Origin: Streptomyces spinosus
GTDB taxonomy: Bacteria; Actinomycetota; Actinomycetes; Streptomycetales; Streptomycetaceae
Length of the DNA: 64,000 nt
Reading direction: 5' to 3'
Assembly (NCBI RefSeq): GCF_020400655.1
Contig: NZ_JAINRC010000015.1
Span: 217,945-281,944 of the forward strand
In this document: in pieces, positions 1 through 6,879 of the stretch
Layout of the letters: the number at the start of each line of letters is the position of its first letter
Numbering within the stretch: the first letter of the stretch is position 1
Made by a program: the position numbers and the translations under genes
Notes under the pieces: model-generated
Seen by the model: only the letters and a program-made list of their open reading frames with translations
What the model was told of the DNA's origin: nothing
The model's database searches: none

Positions 1-207
1 GAGCACGCCACCGAGCCGCCCGGCGCTCATCTCCTCGCCCGCGCGGCGCGCGTCCATGAGCGCGATCAGGGCGCGCACGTCCGTGGGGTGCATGCCGTTG
101 CGGTGTGCGAACCGGGCGCTGTGCAGACCGAGTTCGACGGTGGTGGCACGCAGCAGGTGGACGATCTCCAGCGCGGCCCCCGGGGCGGGGCCGGACGGGG
201 TGGACAC
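1..207 (-). CDS. MarR-family transcriptional regulator (N-terminal part, cut by window edge)
   Basis: The GTG start at 207 opens a frame that runs off the left edge (69 codons visible). The visible part has an amphipathic helix followed by a segment LHSARFAHRNGMHPTDVRAL, which is the helix 1-3 pattern of MarR proteins that precedes the winged helix. The gene is divergent from the hydrolase at 276, and a strong dyad lies between the two starts, so an autoregulatory repressor that also controls the hydrolase is the natural inference. Its DNA-recognition helix lies outside the window and cannot be checked. Confidence 0.75.
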   Translation of the reverse strand, partial: MSTPSGPAPGAALEIVHLLRATTVELGLHSARFAHRNGMHPTDVRALIALMDARRAGEEMSAGRLGGVL

Positions 208-221
208 GGGGGGCCTCCCGG

Positions 222-264
222 CTATCATCTCGCTCGGCGAATATCTTGCTGAGCGAGATGATAG
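222..264. promoter_or_regulatory. Probable MarR operator: long inverted repeat in divergent promoter
   Basis: Arms CTATCATCTCGCTCGGC (222-238) and GCTGAGCGAGATGATAG (248-264) are inverted copies with one mismatch around a 9-base centre. Within it lie two shorter MarR-like pseudo-palindromes, ATCTCGCTCGGCGAATAT and ATCTTGCTGAGCGAGAT, so two dimers could bind side by side. The right arm abuts the ribosome-binding sequence GGGGGAG of the hydrolase, so occupation would block both genes. Confidence 0.7.
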
Positions 265-275
265 GGGGAGCCGCC

Positions 276-1130
276 ATGGCCGGACACGACCGGGAGGCGT
301 ACCGGGTTGCGTACGACAAGGTGATGGCGAAGTGGCCCGACGGCCGCGAGACGCTGAGGGTCGCCACGCCCTTCGGCGAGGCCCACGTCACCGTCTGCGG
401 CCCGCGTGACGCGCCGCCGCTGCTCCTGCTGCCGGGCGGCGGCGGAGCGACCTCGGCCTCCTGGTACGCGCAGGCCGCCGGCCTTGCCGGGATCCGCCGG
501 GTGCACGCCGTGGACCTGCCCGGCGGGCCCGGCCTGAGCCGGGCCGGCGACCGCCACCCCCGTACGGTCGCCGACCTGGCCGACTGGCTGGACGCCGTCC
601 TGGACGGACTCGGTGTCTCCGCGACCGACCTCGGCGGCCACTCCTACGGCGGCTGGATCGCCCTGCACCACGCGCTGCGCGCGCCGGCTCGGGTGCGCCG
701 TCTGTTCCTCCTGGACCCGACCCGGTGCTTCGCCGGGTTCAAGACGGCGTACCTGCTGCACGCGCTGCCGATGCTGCTGCGGCCCGCACCCCGCCGGATC
801 CGCGCCTTCCTGGAGTGGGAGACCGGGGGAGCGGCGCTCGACCCCGACTGGCTGGCCCTCCAGGAGGCCGCCGCCGGTTTCCCGGCCGCGAAGCCGGTGA
901 CCGGTCCCCGGCCGGCTCCGGAGGCCTTGCGCGCCCTGCGGGTGCCGGTCCTGCTGCTCGTGGCCGCGAACAGCAGGACCCATGACCCTCACGAGGTGGT
1001 GGCGCGGGCCGGTGCGCTGCTGCCGCACGTGGAGACGGCCGTACTGCCGGACGTCTCCCACCACGCGCTGCCGCAGACCGCGCCGCCGGCCCTGGTCCGC
1101 CACCTCACCGGTTTCCTGTCGGCTCCCTGA
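276..1130 (+). CDS. Alpha/beta-hydrolase fold protein
   Basis: A 284-residue protein starting at ATG 276 behind GGGGGAG (264-270); longer in-frame starts overlap the divergent regulator and lack a ribosome-binding site. It has the alpha/beta-hydrolase layout: an oxyanion-hole segment LPGGGG near residue 53, the nucleophile elbow GHSYGG with Ser at about 123, and a late His in DVSHHALP near 263. The likely acid is an Asp in the THDPHE segment. There is no signal peptide, so it should be cytoplasmic. The substrate cannot be named. Its pairing with a MarR repressor suggests induction by a small aromatic or phenolic ligand; that is inference. Confidence 0.85.
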   Translation: MAGHDREAYRVAYDKVMAKWPDGRETLRVATPFGEAHVTVCGPRDAPPLLLLPGGGGATSASWYAQAAGLAGIRRVHAVDLPGGPGLSRAGDRHPRTVADLADWLDAVLDGLGVSATDLGGHSYGGWIALHHALRAPARVRRLFLLDPTRCFAGFKTAYLLHALPMLLRPAPRRIRAFLEWETGGAALDPDWLALQEAAAGFPAAKPVTGPRPAPEALRALRVPVLLLVAANSRTHDPHEVVARAGALLPHVETAVLPDVSHHALPQTAPPALVRHLTGFLSAP

Positions 1131-1133
1131 GCC

Positions 1134-1817
1134 TCACCCCACCTTCTCGATCACCGCGCGCCTGATGAGGAACTTGCCCGGTTCCCGGACCTGTTCGAAG
1201 GCGGCGTTGTTGAGCAGGACACAACTCCCGGAGACGGACGTCACCTTCACCGTGGTGGACTTGTTGTTGTCCAGGTTGGTGACCTTCAGGGTCGTCCCCG
1301 CCGGGAACTGGTTGCTGGACGCGGCCGGGGCGCCGCCCTCGCCGGAGAGCGTCACGGTGGAGCCCTTGCACACCTGCTGGCCGGCACCCTGCTGGGCGCC
1401 TCCGCCCTGCTGCGCACCCCCCGCCTGCTGGCCCGCGCCCTGCTGGCCCGCGGCCTGCCCGGCGTCGCCGCCCTGCGCCGCCTGGGAGCCCTGAGCCGAC
1501 TCCCCAACGGTGCAACCGGACGCCTTCTGCTGGACCTTGATCTGCTCGACGACCGCCTGCCGGTTGGCGATCCGGGCCGCCGACTGCGCGTCCGGTTTCG
1601 CCTTCTGGTCCGCGATGAACCTCTCGTTGTTGCCGAGGGCCGTGGCCAGCCCCTGGCAGACGGTCGAGTCCCCGGCGGACAGCGTCCTGGCGCCTTGCGG
1701 GCTCTGCGCGGCGTTGGAGGTCGTCGCCAGGGCGAAGGCCCCGCCGCCCGCCACCGCCGCGGCGCCGACGAGCAGCGCGAGCTTCTTCTTCGTACCGAGA
1801 GTTCTCCTGCGCGACAT
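1134..1817 (-). CDS. Secreted RlpA-like double-psi beta-barrel protein
   Basis: A 227-residue protein with a consensus AGGAGG ribosome-binding site before ATG 1817. The N-terminus has a basic KKK stretch, a hydrophobic core and a cleavage-type sequence near residue 35, so it is exported. Residues about 36-105 form a helical segment with two Cys. Residues about 105-150 are a Gly/Gln/Ala-rich low-complexity linker. The C-terminal domain from about 150 contains the pattern GTTLKVTNLDNNKSTTVKV typical of RlpA/expansin-type barrels, but the catalytic Asp that normally follows this strand is not visible (the sequence reads TSVSGSC), so it may bind rather than cleave peptidoglycan. It is convergent with the hydrolase with only a few bases between. 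Confidence 0.7.
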   Translation of the reverse strand: MSRRRTLGTKKKLALLVGAAAVAGGGAFALATTSNAAQSPQGARTLSAGDSTVCQGLATALGNNERFIADQKAKPDAQSAARIANRQAVVEQIKVQQKASGCTVGESAQGSQAAQGGDAGQAAGQQGAGQQAGGAQQGGGAQQGAGQQVCKGSTVTLSGEGGAPAASSNQFPAGTTLKVTNLDNNKSTTVKVTSVSGSCVLLNNAAFEQVREPGKFLIRRAVIEKVG

Positions 1818-1936
1818 GCGCGCCTCCTGAAGAGGTAGGGGAGCGTACGCCGCTATGTACGAGATACCGAACGTGGTTACTCAGCGGTTACGGGAGTCGC
1901 TGAAGTGACCTGTGTCACGCCGCGGGTGAGCGGCCG

Positions 1937-2317
1937 TCAGCCCTTGCCGCCGTGGGAGATGGCCTCCCGCACGGCCTCCTCGCTGCGGGCCACCAGCGCC
2001 GTGCCGTCGTCCGCGGTGATGATCGGACGCTGGATCAGCTTCGGGTGCTCGCTGAGCGCGGCGATCCAGCGGTCCCGCGCGCCCGCGTCCCGCGGCCACT
2101 CCTTGAGCCCCAGCTCCCGGGCGACCGGCTCCTGGGTGCGGGTGATGTCCCACGGTTCGAGGCGGAGCCGGTCCAGTACGGCCCTGATCTCGTCGGCGCT
2201 CGGCACGTCCTCCAGGTAACGGCGGACGGTGTACGCGGCCCCCTCGGCGTCCAGCAGACCGAGCGCGCTGCGGCACTTGGAACAGGCCGGATTGATCCAG
2301 ATCTCCATGCCGCACAC
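1937..2317 (-). CDS. ArsC/Spx-family thioredoxin-fold protein (arsenate reductase-like)
   Basis: About 123-126 residues, the usual length for the ArsC/YffB/Spx family. The N-terminus is INPACSKCRSALGLL with a CxxC pair at about residues 12 and 15. The family-typical RPIITADDGTALVARSEE block lies near residue 97. Start choice is between GTG 2317 and ATG 2308; neither has a strong ribosome-binding site. True ArsC proteins use a single N-terminal Cys plus partner thiols, so arsenate reduction is not proven; no arsB or arsR lies nearby. Confidence 0.8.
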   Translation of the reverse strand: MCGMEIWINPACSKCRSALGLLDAEGAAYTVRRYLEDVPSADEIRAVLDRLRLEPWDITRTQEPVARELGLKEWPRDAGARDRWIAALSEHPKLIQRPIITADDGTALVARSEEAVREAISHGGKG

Positions 2318-2382
2318 GGTACGCGAAAACCGTTCGGCACCCCCGTCACTGGAGCCCCGAAAACCCTTGTGGCCAGGGGCTT

Positions 2383-2405
2383 TTGTCAGTGGCGGCCCGT
2401 AGAAT
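2383..2405 (+). promoter_or_regulatory. PafBC/RecA-NDp-type DNA-damage promoter
   Basis: TTGTCAGTGGC (2383-2393), six bases, then TAGAAT (2400-2405). This is the composite element known from actinobacterial LexA-independent damage-inducible genes (the RecA-NDp promoter, activated by PafBC). It is close to a full match in both boxes and in their spacing. It lies about 70 bases upstream of the GTG at 2473. Confidence 0.75.
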
Positions 2406-2472
2406 AGAAGCAGTGTTCGAGGGTGCGCGCCGGACCCCGGTGCGTCGCCCTGACCGCGACAGGAGGATGCCC

Positions 2473-2787
2473 GTGCCCGCTGCCGCCCTGAAGCCGAAGC
2501 CGTTGCCGACCCAGTCCACCGCCCAGCGTTCCGTGCTGTTCGACTCGCCCTACGAGCCCGTGGCGAAGCGACCGCTGCCGGCCGGACGGCCGCGCGAGTG
2601 GTACGTCACGCACAACCGGCGTCTGAAGGCCATGCGCCTGGCCATAGCCCTGCTCGACTCCGGCGTGTACCTGCCGGACCAGGCCCGGAATGAGACGATC
2701 CGCGGCACGGCGGAGCGGATCGGGATGCGCCCGCCGTCCGACACCACGTGCCACATGGTGCGGGCGCTGATGCGTTACTCGCGCTGA
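2473..2787 (+). CDS. Conserved-looking protein of unknown function, probably DNA-damage inducible
   Basis: A 104-residue protein. GTG 2473 is preferred because AGGAGG (2461-2466) sits six bases upstream; the in-frame ATG at 2467 directly abuts that site. The N-terminal half is Pro/Lys rich and probably disordered. The C-terminal half (about 40-104) is basic and helical, with NRRLKAMRLAIALLDSGVY and ending MVRALMRYSR. I recognise no domain. The upstream PafBC-type promoter suggests a role in the mitomycin/fluoroquinolone-type damage response; a small nucleic-acid-binding or repair-accessory protein is possible but unproven. Confidence 0.75.
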   Translation: MPAAALKPKPLPTQSTAQRSVLFDSPYEPVAKRPLPAGRPREWYVTHNRRLKAMRLAIALLDSGVYLPDQARNETIRGTAERIGMRPPSDTTCHMVRALMRYSR

Positions 2788-2869
2788 GCCGGCCGTGCTG
2801 CCGGGTGCCCCGCGTCACCGGCGCGGGGCACCCGGCACCGTCACGCCGTCCCAGCGCCCCAGCGCACCG

Positions 2870-4051
2870 TCACGCCGTCAGTTCCCGCTCCAGCGGAGTC
2901 CGGAAGCGCGGGGTGATCCGGGTCGCGCCCAGCCAGCCGCGCAGCCGCTCCGCCTCCGCCGCGACCTCGGCCGTGGCCTCCCGGCGGACGCCCTCCTCGG
3001 GAATCCGCCAGACGATCCCGCCGTCCGCGCGCTGGGCCCAGCCGCCCACCACGCGGCCGTTCCACCACACCGTCGGACCCACGTTGCCGCTGCGGTCGAA
3101 GAGCAGGGGGCGCAGCGCCGGGTCCAGGTACCAGTCGCGCTGCTGCCAGGCCATGGCCGTGGGGTCCAGGGCGGGCAGCAGCGCCGCCCACGGCGCCCCG
3201 GGGTCCGTCACCGGCTCCGCGTCCCCGGCGTCGACGTATCCCGTCCCCTCGTCCAGGGCGACCTCTTCGGCGCCGATCGCGGCCAGCGCCCGGCGGACCT
3301 CCCGGAGCGTCCAGCCCGTCCACCACTTCAGGTCCGCCTCGGTGGCCGGCCCGCACGCCCGCAGCCAGTGGCGCAGCAGGTCCGCCTGAGCCGCGGCCGG
3401 GTCCAGCTCGGGGTGGGGCGGCGCCGGCGCCCAGCGGAACTGGCTCGACGTCCAGGAGCCGAGCGGGCGGCCCCTGACCACCTTGCCCTCCACGCCGAGC
3501 ACGCGCAGCAGGCGGGTCGAGACCGTGTGGACGCCCTCGTAGCTCTTCCCGGCCGCGTGGACGAACCGCTCGCGCAGGCGCGGCTCGTCCGCGGCCAGCT
3601 CCGCCGCCGTCGCCTGGCCGCGCCGGGCCAGCGCGGCGAGCGTGGCCTCCTCGACCTCCGCCAGCCACGCCGCGTCGGGCGCGCCGGCCAGCGCCATGTC
3701 CCGCAGCAGGGACGCGCGCTCCCGGGAGGCCACCGTGAGGCCCGTCGAGGCGTGGACGACGGCCGTCAGGGCCGCCGGGAACACGAACACCGTGTGCCGC
3801 ATGCCGTGCATCCGCACCAGCGTGCGGTCCTCGTACAGCGCCCGCTCCGTCTGCGGCACCGCCTTCGCGGGGTCGGTCAGCCGGGCGGCCACCGCCAGGT
3901 GCACGGTCGCCGGGTCCGAGCCGTGCAGGGCGACCAGGGAGGCCGCGACCTCCTCGGGCGTCACCGCCCGCGCCGCCCCGGCCAGCCGGTGCCGCACGGC
4001 AAGCCGGGTCCGCCGTTCCACCCCGTCGACGTACCGCCGTCCCTCCGCCAT
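2870..4051 (-). CDS. Winged-helix DNA-binding domain protein (HTH_42/AlkZ superfamily)
   Basis: A 393-residue protein, ATG 4051 with GGGGAGG upstream. It has the architecture of the HTH_42 family that contains the DNA glycosylases AlkZ and AlkX/YcaQ: tandem winged helices spread along the chain and a C-terminal barrel with LFDRSGNVGPTVWWNGRVVGGW around 310-330. The position where the glycosylases carry QxQ or QxD reads LHGSD here (about residue 43), so it belongs to the third subgroup without a proven glycosylase motif. It lies one gene away from a DNA-damage-type promoter. Function: likely DNA binding; base excision is unproven. Confidence 0.75.
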   Translation of the reverse strand: MAEGRRYVDGVERRTRLAVRHRLAGAARAVTPEEVAASLVALHGSDPATVHLAVAARLTDPAKAVPQTERALYEDRTLVRMHGMRHTVFVFPAALTAVVHASTGLTVASRERASLLRDMALAGAPDAAWLAEVEEATLAALARRGQATAAELAADEPRLRERFVHAAGKSYEGVHTVSTRLLRVLGVEGKVVRGRPLGSWTSSQFRWAPAPPHPELDPAAAQADLLRHWLRACGPATEADLKWWTGWTLREVRRALAAIGAEEVALDEGTGYVDAGDAEPVTDPGAPWAALLPALDPTAMAWQQRDWYLDPALRPLLFDRSGNVGPTVWWNGRVVGGWAQRADGGIVWRIPEEGVRREATAEVAAEAERLRGWLGATRITPRFRTPLERELTA

Positions 4052-4232
4052 ACCGGCCTCCCCTTCGGCTCGCGATCCGTTCCCGCCATGGTCGCCGGTG
4101 CCACCGACACCGCGCGGGCGCCCGGTGGAAACGGTCCCGCGCCCCCCGGAAAACGGGATGCACGCACCGTCACGGTCTCCCTACGCTGAGCGAACCCGCG
4201 TACGTCCCCCGACTCACCCCAGGAGGTCCGCC

Positions 4233-4514
4233 ATGCGTGGCATTCTCGCGGCCGGGACCGTCGTCCTGGTGATCCTCGGAACCGGCGACCACCTCTGGTG
4301 GCTCGCCGCCGTCGCCCTGCTGTACCTGTACGCGACACACGGCCGCGGCTCGCCCGGCACCACCCCGCCGGCCGGCCCCGGCACCGGCGCCCCGCCCGAC
4401 AGCTACCGGGCGTACCGGGACCGCCGGGACCGCCAGGCCAGGTGGGAGCGCCGCTACCGCCGCGAGCGGCCCTTCGAGGCCCGGCGGCAGGAGCGGGACA
4501 AGAGCCGGAAGTGA
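4233..4514 (+). CDS. Small membrane-anchored basic protein, unknown function
   Basis: A 93-residue protein from ATG 4233, preceded by AGGAGG (4221-4226). Residues about 3-33 are hydrophobic (one long or two short membrane segments). After a Gly/Pro/Thr linker (about 38-57) the tail is dominated by Arg, Glu and Lys, so it should sit in the cytoplasm. No domain recognised. It is convergent with pspAB. Confidence 0.7.
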   Translation: MRGILAAGTVVLVILGTGDHLWWLAAVALLYLYATHGRGSPGTTPPAGPGTGAPPDSYRAYRDRRDRQARWERRYRRERPFEARRQERDKSRK

Positions 4515-4539
4515 GCGGGCTCCGGGGCGTCGCCGGCCG

Positions 4540-5124
4540 TCACAGGCCGGGGGCGCCCCACACCGGGAACCAGCGGCCGAGGTCCTGCTCGATCCGCAGG
4601 TCGCCGTCGAGCGTGGCCTTCAGCTGGAGTTCCAGCGCGGTGTCCCGCCGCTCGGCGGAGCCGGGCAGCGGGGCGAACGGGTAGAACGTGCCGCGTTTGT
4701 AGAGGTAGACGAGCGCCAGCTTCCGGCCCGCGCCGTCGGTGAACCCGGCCAGCGAGCACAGCAGCTGCGGGCCGAAGCCGTTGACCTCCAGCGAACTGTT
4801 CACGGCGTGCAGATCGTTGACCAGCTCGGGCAGCCGGTCGGGCGAGCGCCGGGACACCAGCCAGGAGTAACCGTAGCCGTCCCGGCGCAGTTCCACCGGC
4901 GGTCCGGTCCGGTCGGTGTCCGCGTCCAGCAGCGCCTGCACCTCGCGGTGCATCTGCTCGAAGGCCGCGCCCTCCACCGTGGCGAAGCACACCGCCCCCT
5001 CCCCGGTCGGCGTGAAACCCGCCGCCGCCTCCAGCGTCACGGCCGCCGACGGCAGCGCGAAGAGCTGGTCGAGATCGGGCGCCACCGGTTGCGTACGGCC
5101 CAGCAGGATGTCCAGCAGCCCCAC
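4540..5124 (-). CDS. pspAB: PspA-associated protein PspAB
   Basis: A 194-residue protein starting at GTG 5124, three bases after the htpX stop, so the two are co-transcribed. The N-terminus MGLLDILLGRTQ and the body (an FALPSAAVTLEA segment, then a WLVSRR and LHAVNSSLEVNGFG core) match the PspAB family that accompanies PspA in actinobacteria. No membrane segment is present. The partners PspA and PspAA are also in this window, about 45 kb away. Role: envelope-stress (phage-shock-type) response; the biochemical activity is unknown. Confidence 0.85.
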   Translation of the reverse strand: MGLLDILLGRTQPVAPDLDQLFALPSAAVTLEAAAGFTPTGEGAVCFATVEGAAFEQMHREVQALLDADTDRTGPPVELRRDGYGYSWLVSRRSPDRLPELVNDLHAVNSSLEVNGFGPQLLCSLAGFTDGAGRKLALVYLYKRGTFYPFAPLPGSAERRDTALELQLKATLDGDLRIEQDLGRWFPVWGAPGL

Positions 5125-5127
5125 AGC

Positions 5128-6048
5128 TCAGCCCGCCTTCCCCGGGGTGGCGGGCTCGCCCAGCTCCGCCGAGATCCGGCTCAGCTGCTCCAGCCGCTGC
5201 TCCAGGGTCGGGTGCGTGGAGAAGAACCGCTCGATGCCGGGCTCCCGGCCGGTCGCCGGGGTGAAGTAGAAGGCGTTGAACGCCTGCGCCGTGCGCAGAT
5301 CCTTGGTGGGGATCCGCGCGATCTCCCCGGAGACCTTGGTGAGCGCCGCCGCCAGCGCGGAGGGCCGGCCGGTCAGCTGCGCCGCGGCGCGGTCGGCCGC
5401 CAGCTCCCGGTACCGGGACAGCGACCGGATCAGCAGGAAGCTGATCGCGTACACGGCCACCGAGACACCCAGGACGGCGGCGAACACCGCGGCCGTGTTC
5501 TGGTCCCGGCGGCCCGCGCCGAAGGCCTGGGAGTAGAAGGCGAAGCGCACGACCAGGCCCGCCAGCACCCCGAGGAACGACGCGACCGTGATCACGGCGA
5601 CGTCCTTGTGCCGCACGTGCGACAGCTCGTGCGCGAGCACGCCCTCCAGCTCCGCCGGCTCCAGCCGGCGCAGCAGCCCGGTGGTCACGCACACGACCGC
5701 GTGCTCGGCGCTGCGCCCGGTCGCGAACGCGTTCGGCATGTCCAGCTCGGACACGGCGACCACCGGCTTGGGCAGGTCCGCGATCGCGCACAGCCGGTCG
5801 ACCACGGCGTGCAGCCCGGGGTACTCCTCCCGCTCCACGACCCGCCCGCGCATGGCGAACATCGCGATCCGGTCGGAGAACCAGAACTGCGCCACGAACA
5901 GCGCCCCGATCAGGACGGCGACCAGCACCCAGGACTTCAGCAGCACGATCAGTGCGGCGACGAAGCCCACGTACAGCAGCCCGAGCAGGAACAGCGTGAG
6001 ACCCATGCGCACGGTCAGTCGCCGATCGCTCCGGAACCGGCTCCGCAT
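5128..6048 (-). CDS. htpX: Membrane zinc metalloprotease HtpX
   Basis: A 306-residue protein, ATG 6048, with GGGGTGA upstream. There are two N-terminal membrane segments (about 17-55), then the M48 catalytic motif HELSH (about 143-147) with a downstream glutamate in SRYRELAADR, and a further hydrophobic region between them (about 155-210). Length and layout match HtpX, which degrades misfolded inner-membrane proteins. Linkage to pspAB supports a membrane quality-control operon. Confidence 0.93.
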   Translation of the reverse strand: MRSRFRSDRRLTVRMGLTLFLLGLLYVGFVAALIVLLKSWVLVAVLIGALFVAQFWFSDRIAMFAMRGRVVEREEYPGLHAVVDRLCAIADLPKPVVAVSELDMPNAFATGRSAEHAVVCVTTGLLRRLEPAELEGVLAHELSHVRHKDVAVITVASFLGVLAGLVVRFAFYSQAFGAGRRDQNTAAVFAAVLGVSVAVYAISFLLIRSLSRYRELAADRAAAQLTGRPSALAAALTKVSGEIARIPTKDLRTAQAFNAFYFTPATGREPGIERFFSTHPTLEQRLEQLSRISAELGEPATPGKAG

Positions 6049-6147
6049 CTTGCATCACCCCGAAAGTCAGGCACTCGTCCCGCTGTCCAGTGTGCACCTG
6101 CGCATGCCCATGAAGCGGTCCGGAACCGCTCTAGGCGGGGCAAAGGG

Positions 6148-6402
6148 TCAGTAGGGGGAACGCATCTGCGCATACCCCAGCAGCACGATGACCGCCGCCA
6201 CGCAGCCGAGCACCACGGCCGTCGAGACCCAGGAGGACCGGCGCGGGGCCGGGTCCGGGTCGGCGCGGAACGGCGCCGGATTCGGGGGGGTCTCCTTCCA
6301 GCGGGCGGCGAGCATCCGGGCCCGGGCGGAGGGCTCCTTGTGCTCGGCGGAGTTCGCCCACCGGTGATCGAACTCGCGCTCCCAGTCGTCTTGTTCCGGC
6401 AT
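6148..6402 (-). CDS. Small single-pass membrane protein
   Basis: An 84-residue protein, ATG 6402. The acidic/Arg-rich N-terminal half is cytoplasmic (Trp-rich WEREFDHRWANS), and one membrane helix at about 57-77 lies close to the C-terminus, so it looks tail-anchored. No family recognised. It lies 99 bases upstream of htpX on the same strand. Confidence 0.7.
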   Translation of the reverse strand: MPEQDDWEREFDHRWANSAEHKEPSARARMLAARWKETPPNPAPFRADPDPAPRRSSWVSTAVVLGCVAAVIVLLGYAQMRSPY

Positions 6403-6563
6403 CCCCGTTCAACCTCTCTCGTCCGACACGATCCGGAGGGATGATCCCCCGACAATAGGAAGTCTGGGAAGCGCGAAAGGTTGCACGGGGGCGGGACGTG
6501 GTCCGGAGTGTTTGTGCCGGGGCAGGGAAGGGGTCACAGCGGGAGGGAGGACAGGAGACGGCC

Positions 6564-6764
6564 GTGACCTTCCTCGCGATCTTCCTACTCATCGTCGGTA
6601 CGCTCTTGGTCCTGATCGGGGCGCTTGTGGTCCTCGTCGGGACGTTCCTGATCGCCATCGGGGTGGCCTTGATCCTCGCCGGGGCGGCCCTGATCGTAGT
6701 GGGCACGTTTCTGCTGGTCCGCAGACTTCTCGGCGCTGATCGAACACGGTCCCGCTCCTGGTGA
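6564..6764 (+). CDS. Glycine-heptad hydrophobic miniprotein
   Basis: A 66-residue protein from GTG 6564, with ACAGGAGA upstream. Residues 1-52 are almost entirely hydrophobic, and glycine occurs at 12, 19, 26, 33, 40 and 47, exactly every seventh residue; the tail is Arg-rich (RRLLG...RTRSRSW). The DNA is a degenerate 21-bp tandem repeat. GxxxxxxG spacing is the glycine-zipper pattern that lets membrane helices pack or oligomerise. It could be two antiparallel membrane helices. Third codon positions are mostly but not uniformly G/C. No family is recognised and expression is unproven. Confidence 0.55.
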   Translation: MTFLAIFLLIVGTLLVLIGALVVLVGTFLIAIGVALILAGAALIVVGTFLLVRRLLGADRTRSRSW

Positions 6765-6780
6765 TCGCGGCGCGGGCCCG

Positions 6781-6832
6781 AAAAAGGCCGTCGGCCGTGC
6801 CCTTCCACGCGGGAAGGACACGGCCGACGGCC
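6781..6832 (-). terminator. Rho-independent terminator of glnA
   Basis: GGCCGTCGGCCGTG and CCTTCC pair with GGAAGG and CACGGCCGACGGCC around a short loop; the minus strand then runs into five T residues (AAAAA at 6781-6785 on the plus strand). It lies about 50 bases past the glnA stop codon. Confidence 0.9.
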
Positions 6833-6879
6833 CACAGACGGCCCAGGGGAGCGGTTGCCCGCTCTTACCTGGGGCGGCA

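Noticed and set aside
6585..6821. Charged heptad-repeat frame on the minus strand opposite the glycine miniprotein
   Set aside because: It runs through the glnA terminator hairpin, and its periodicity follows automatically from the 21-bp repeat; the plus frame has the ribosome-binding site.
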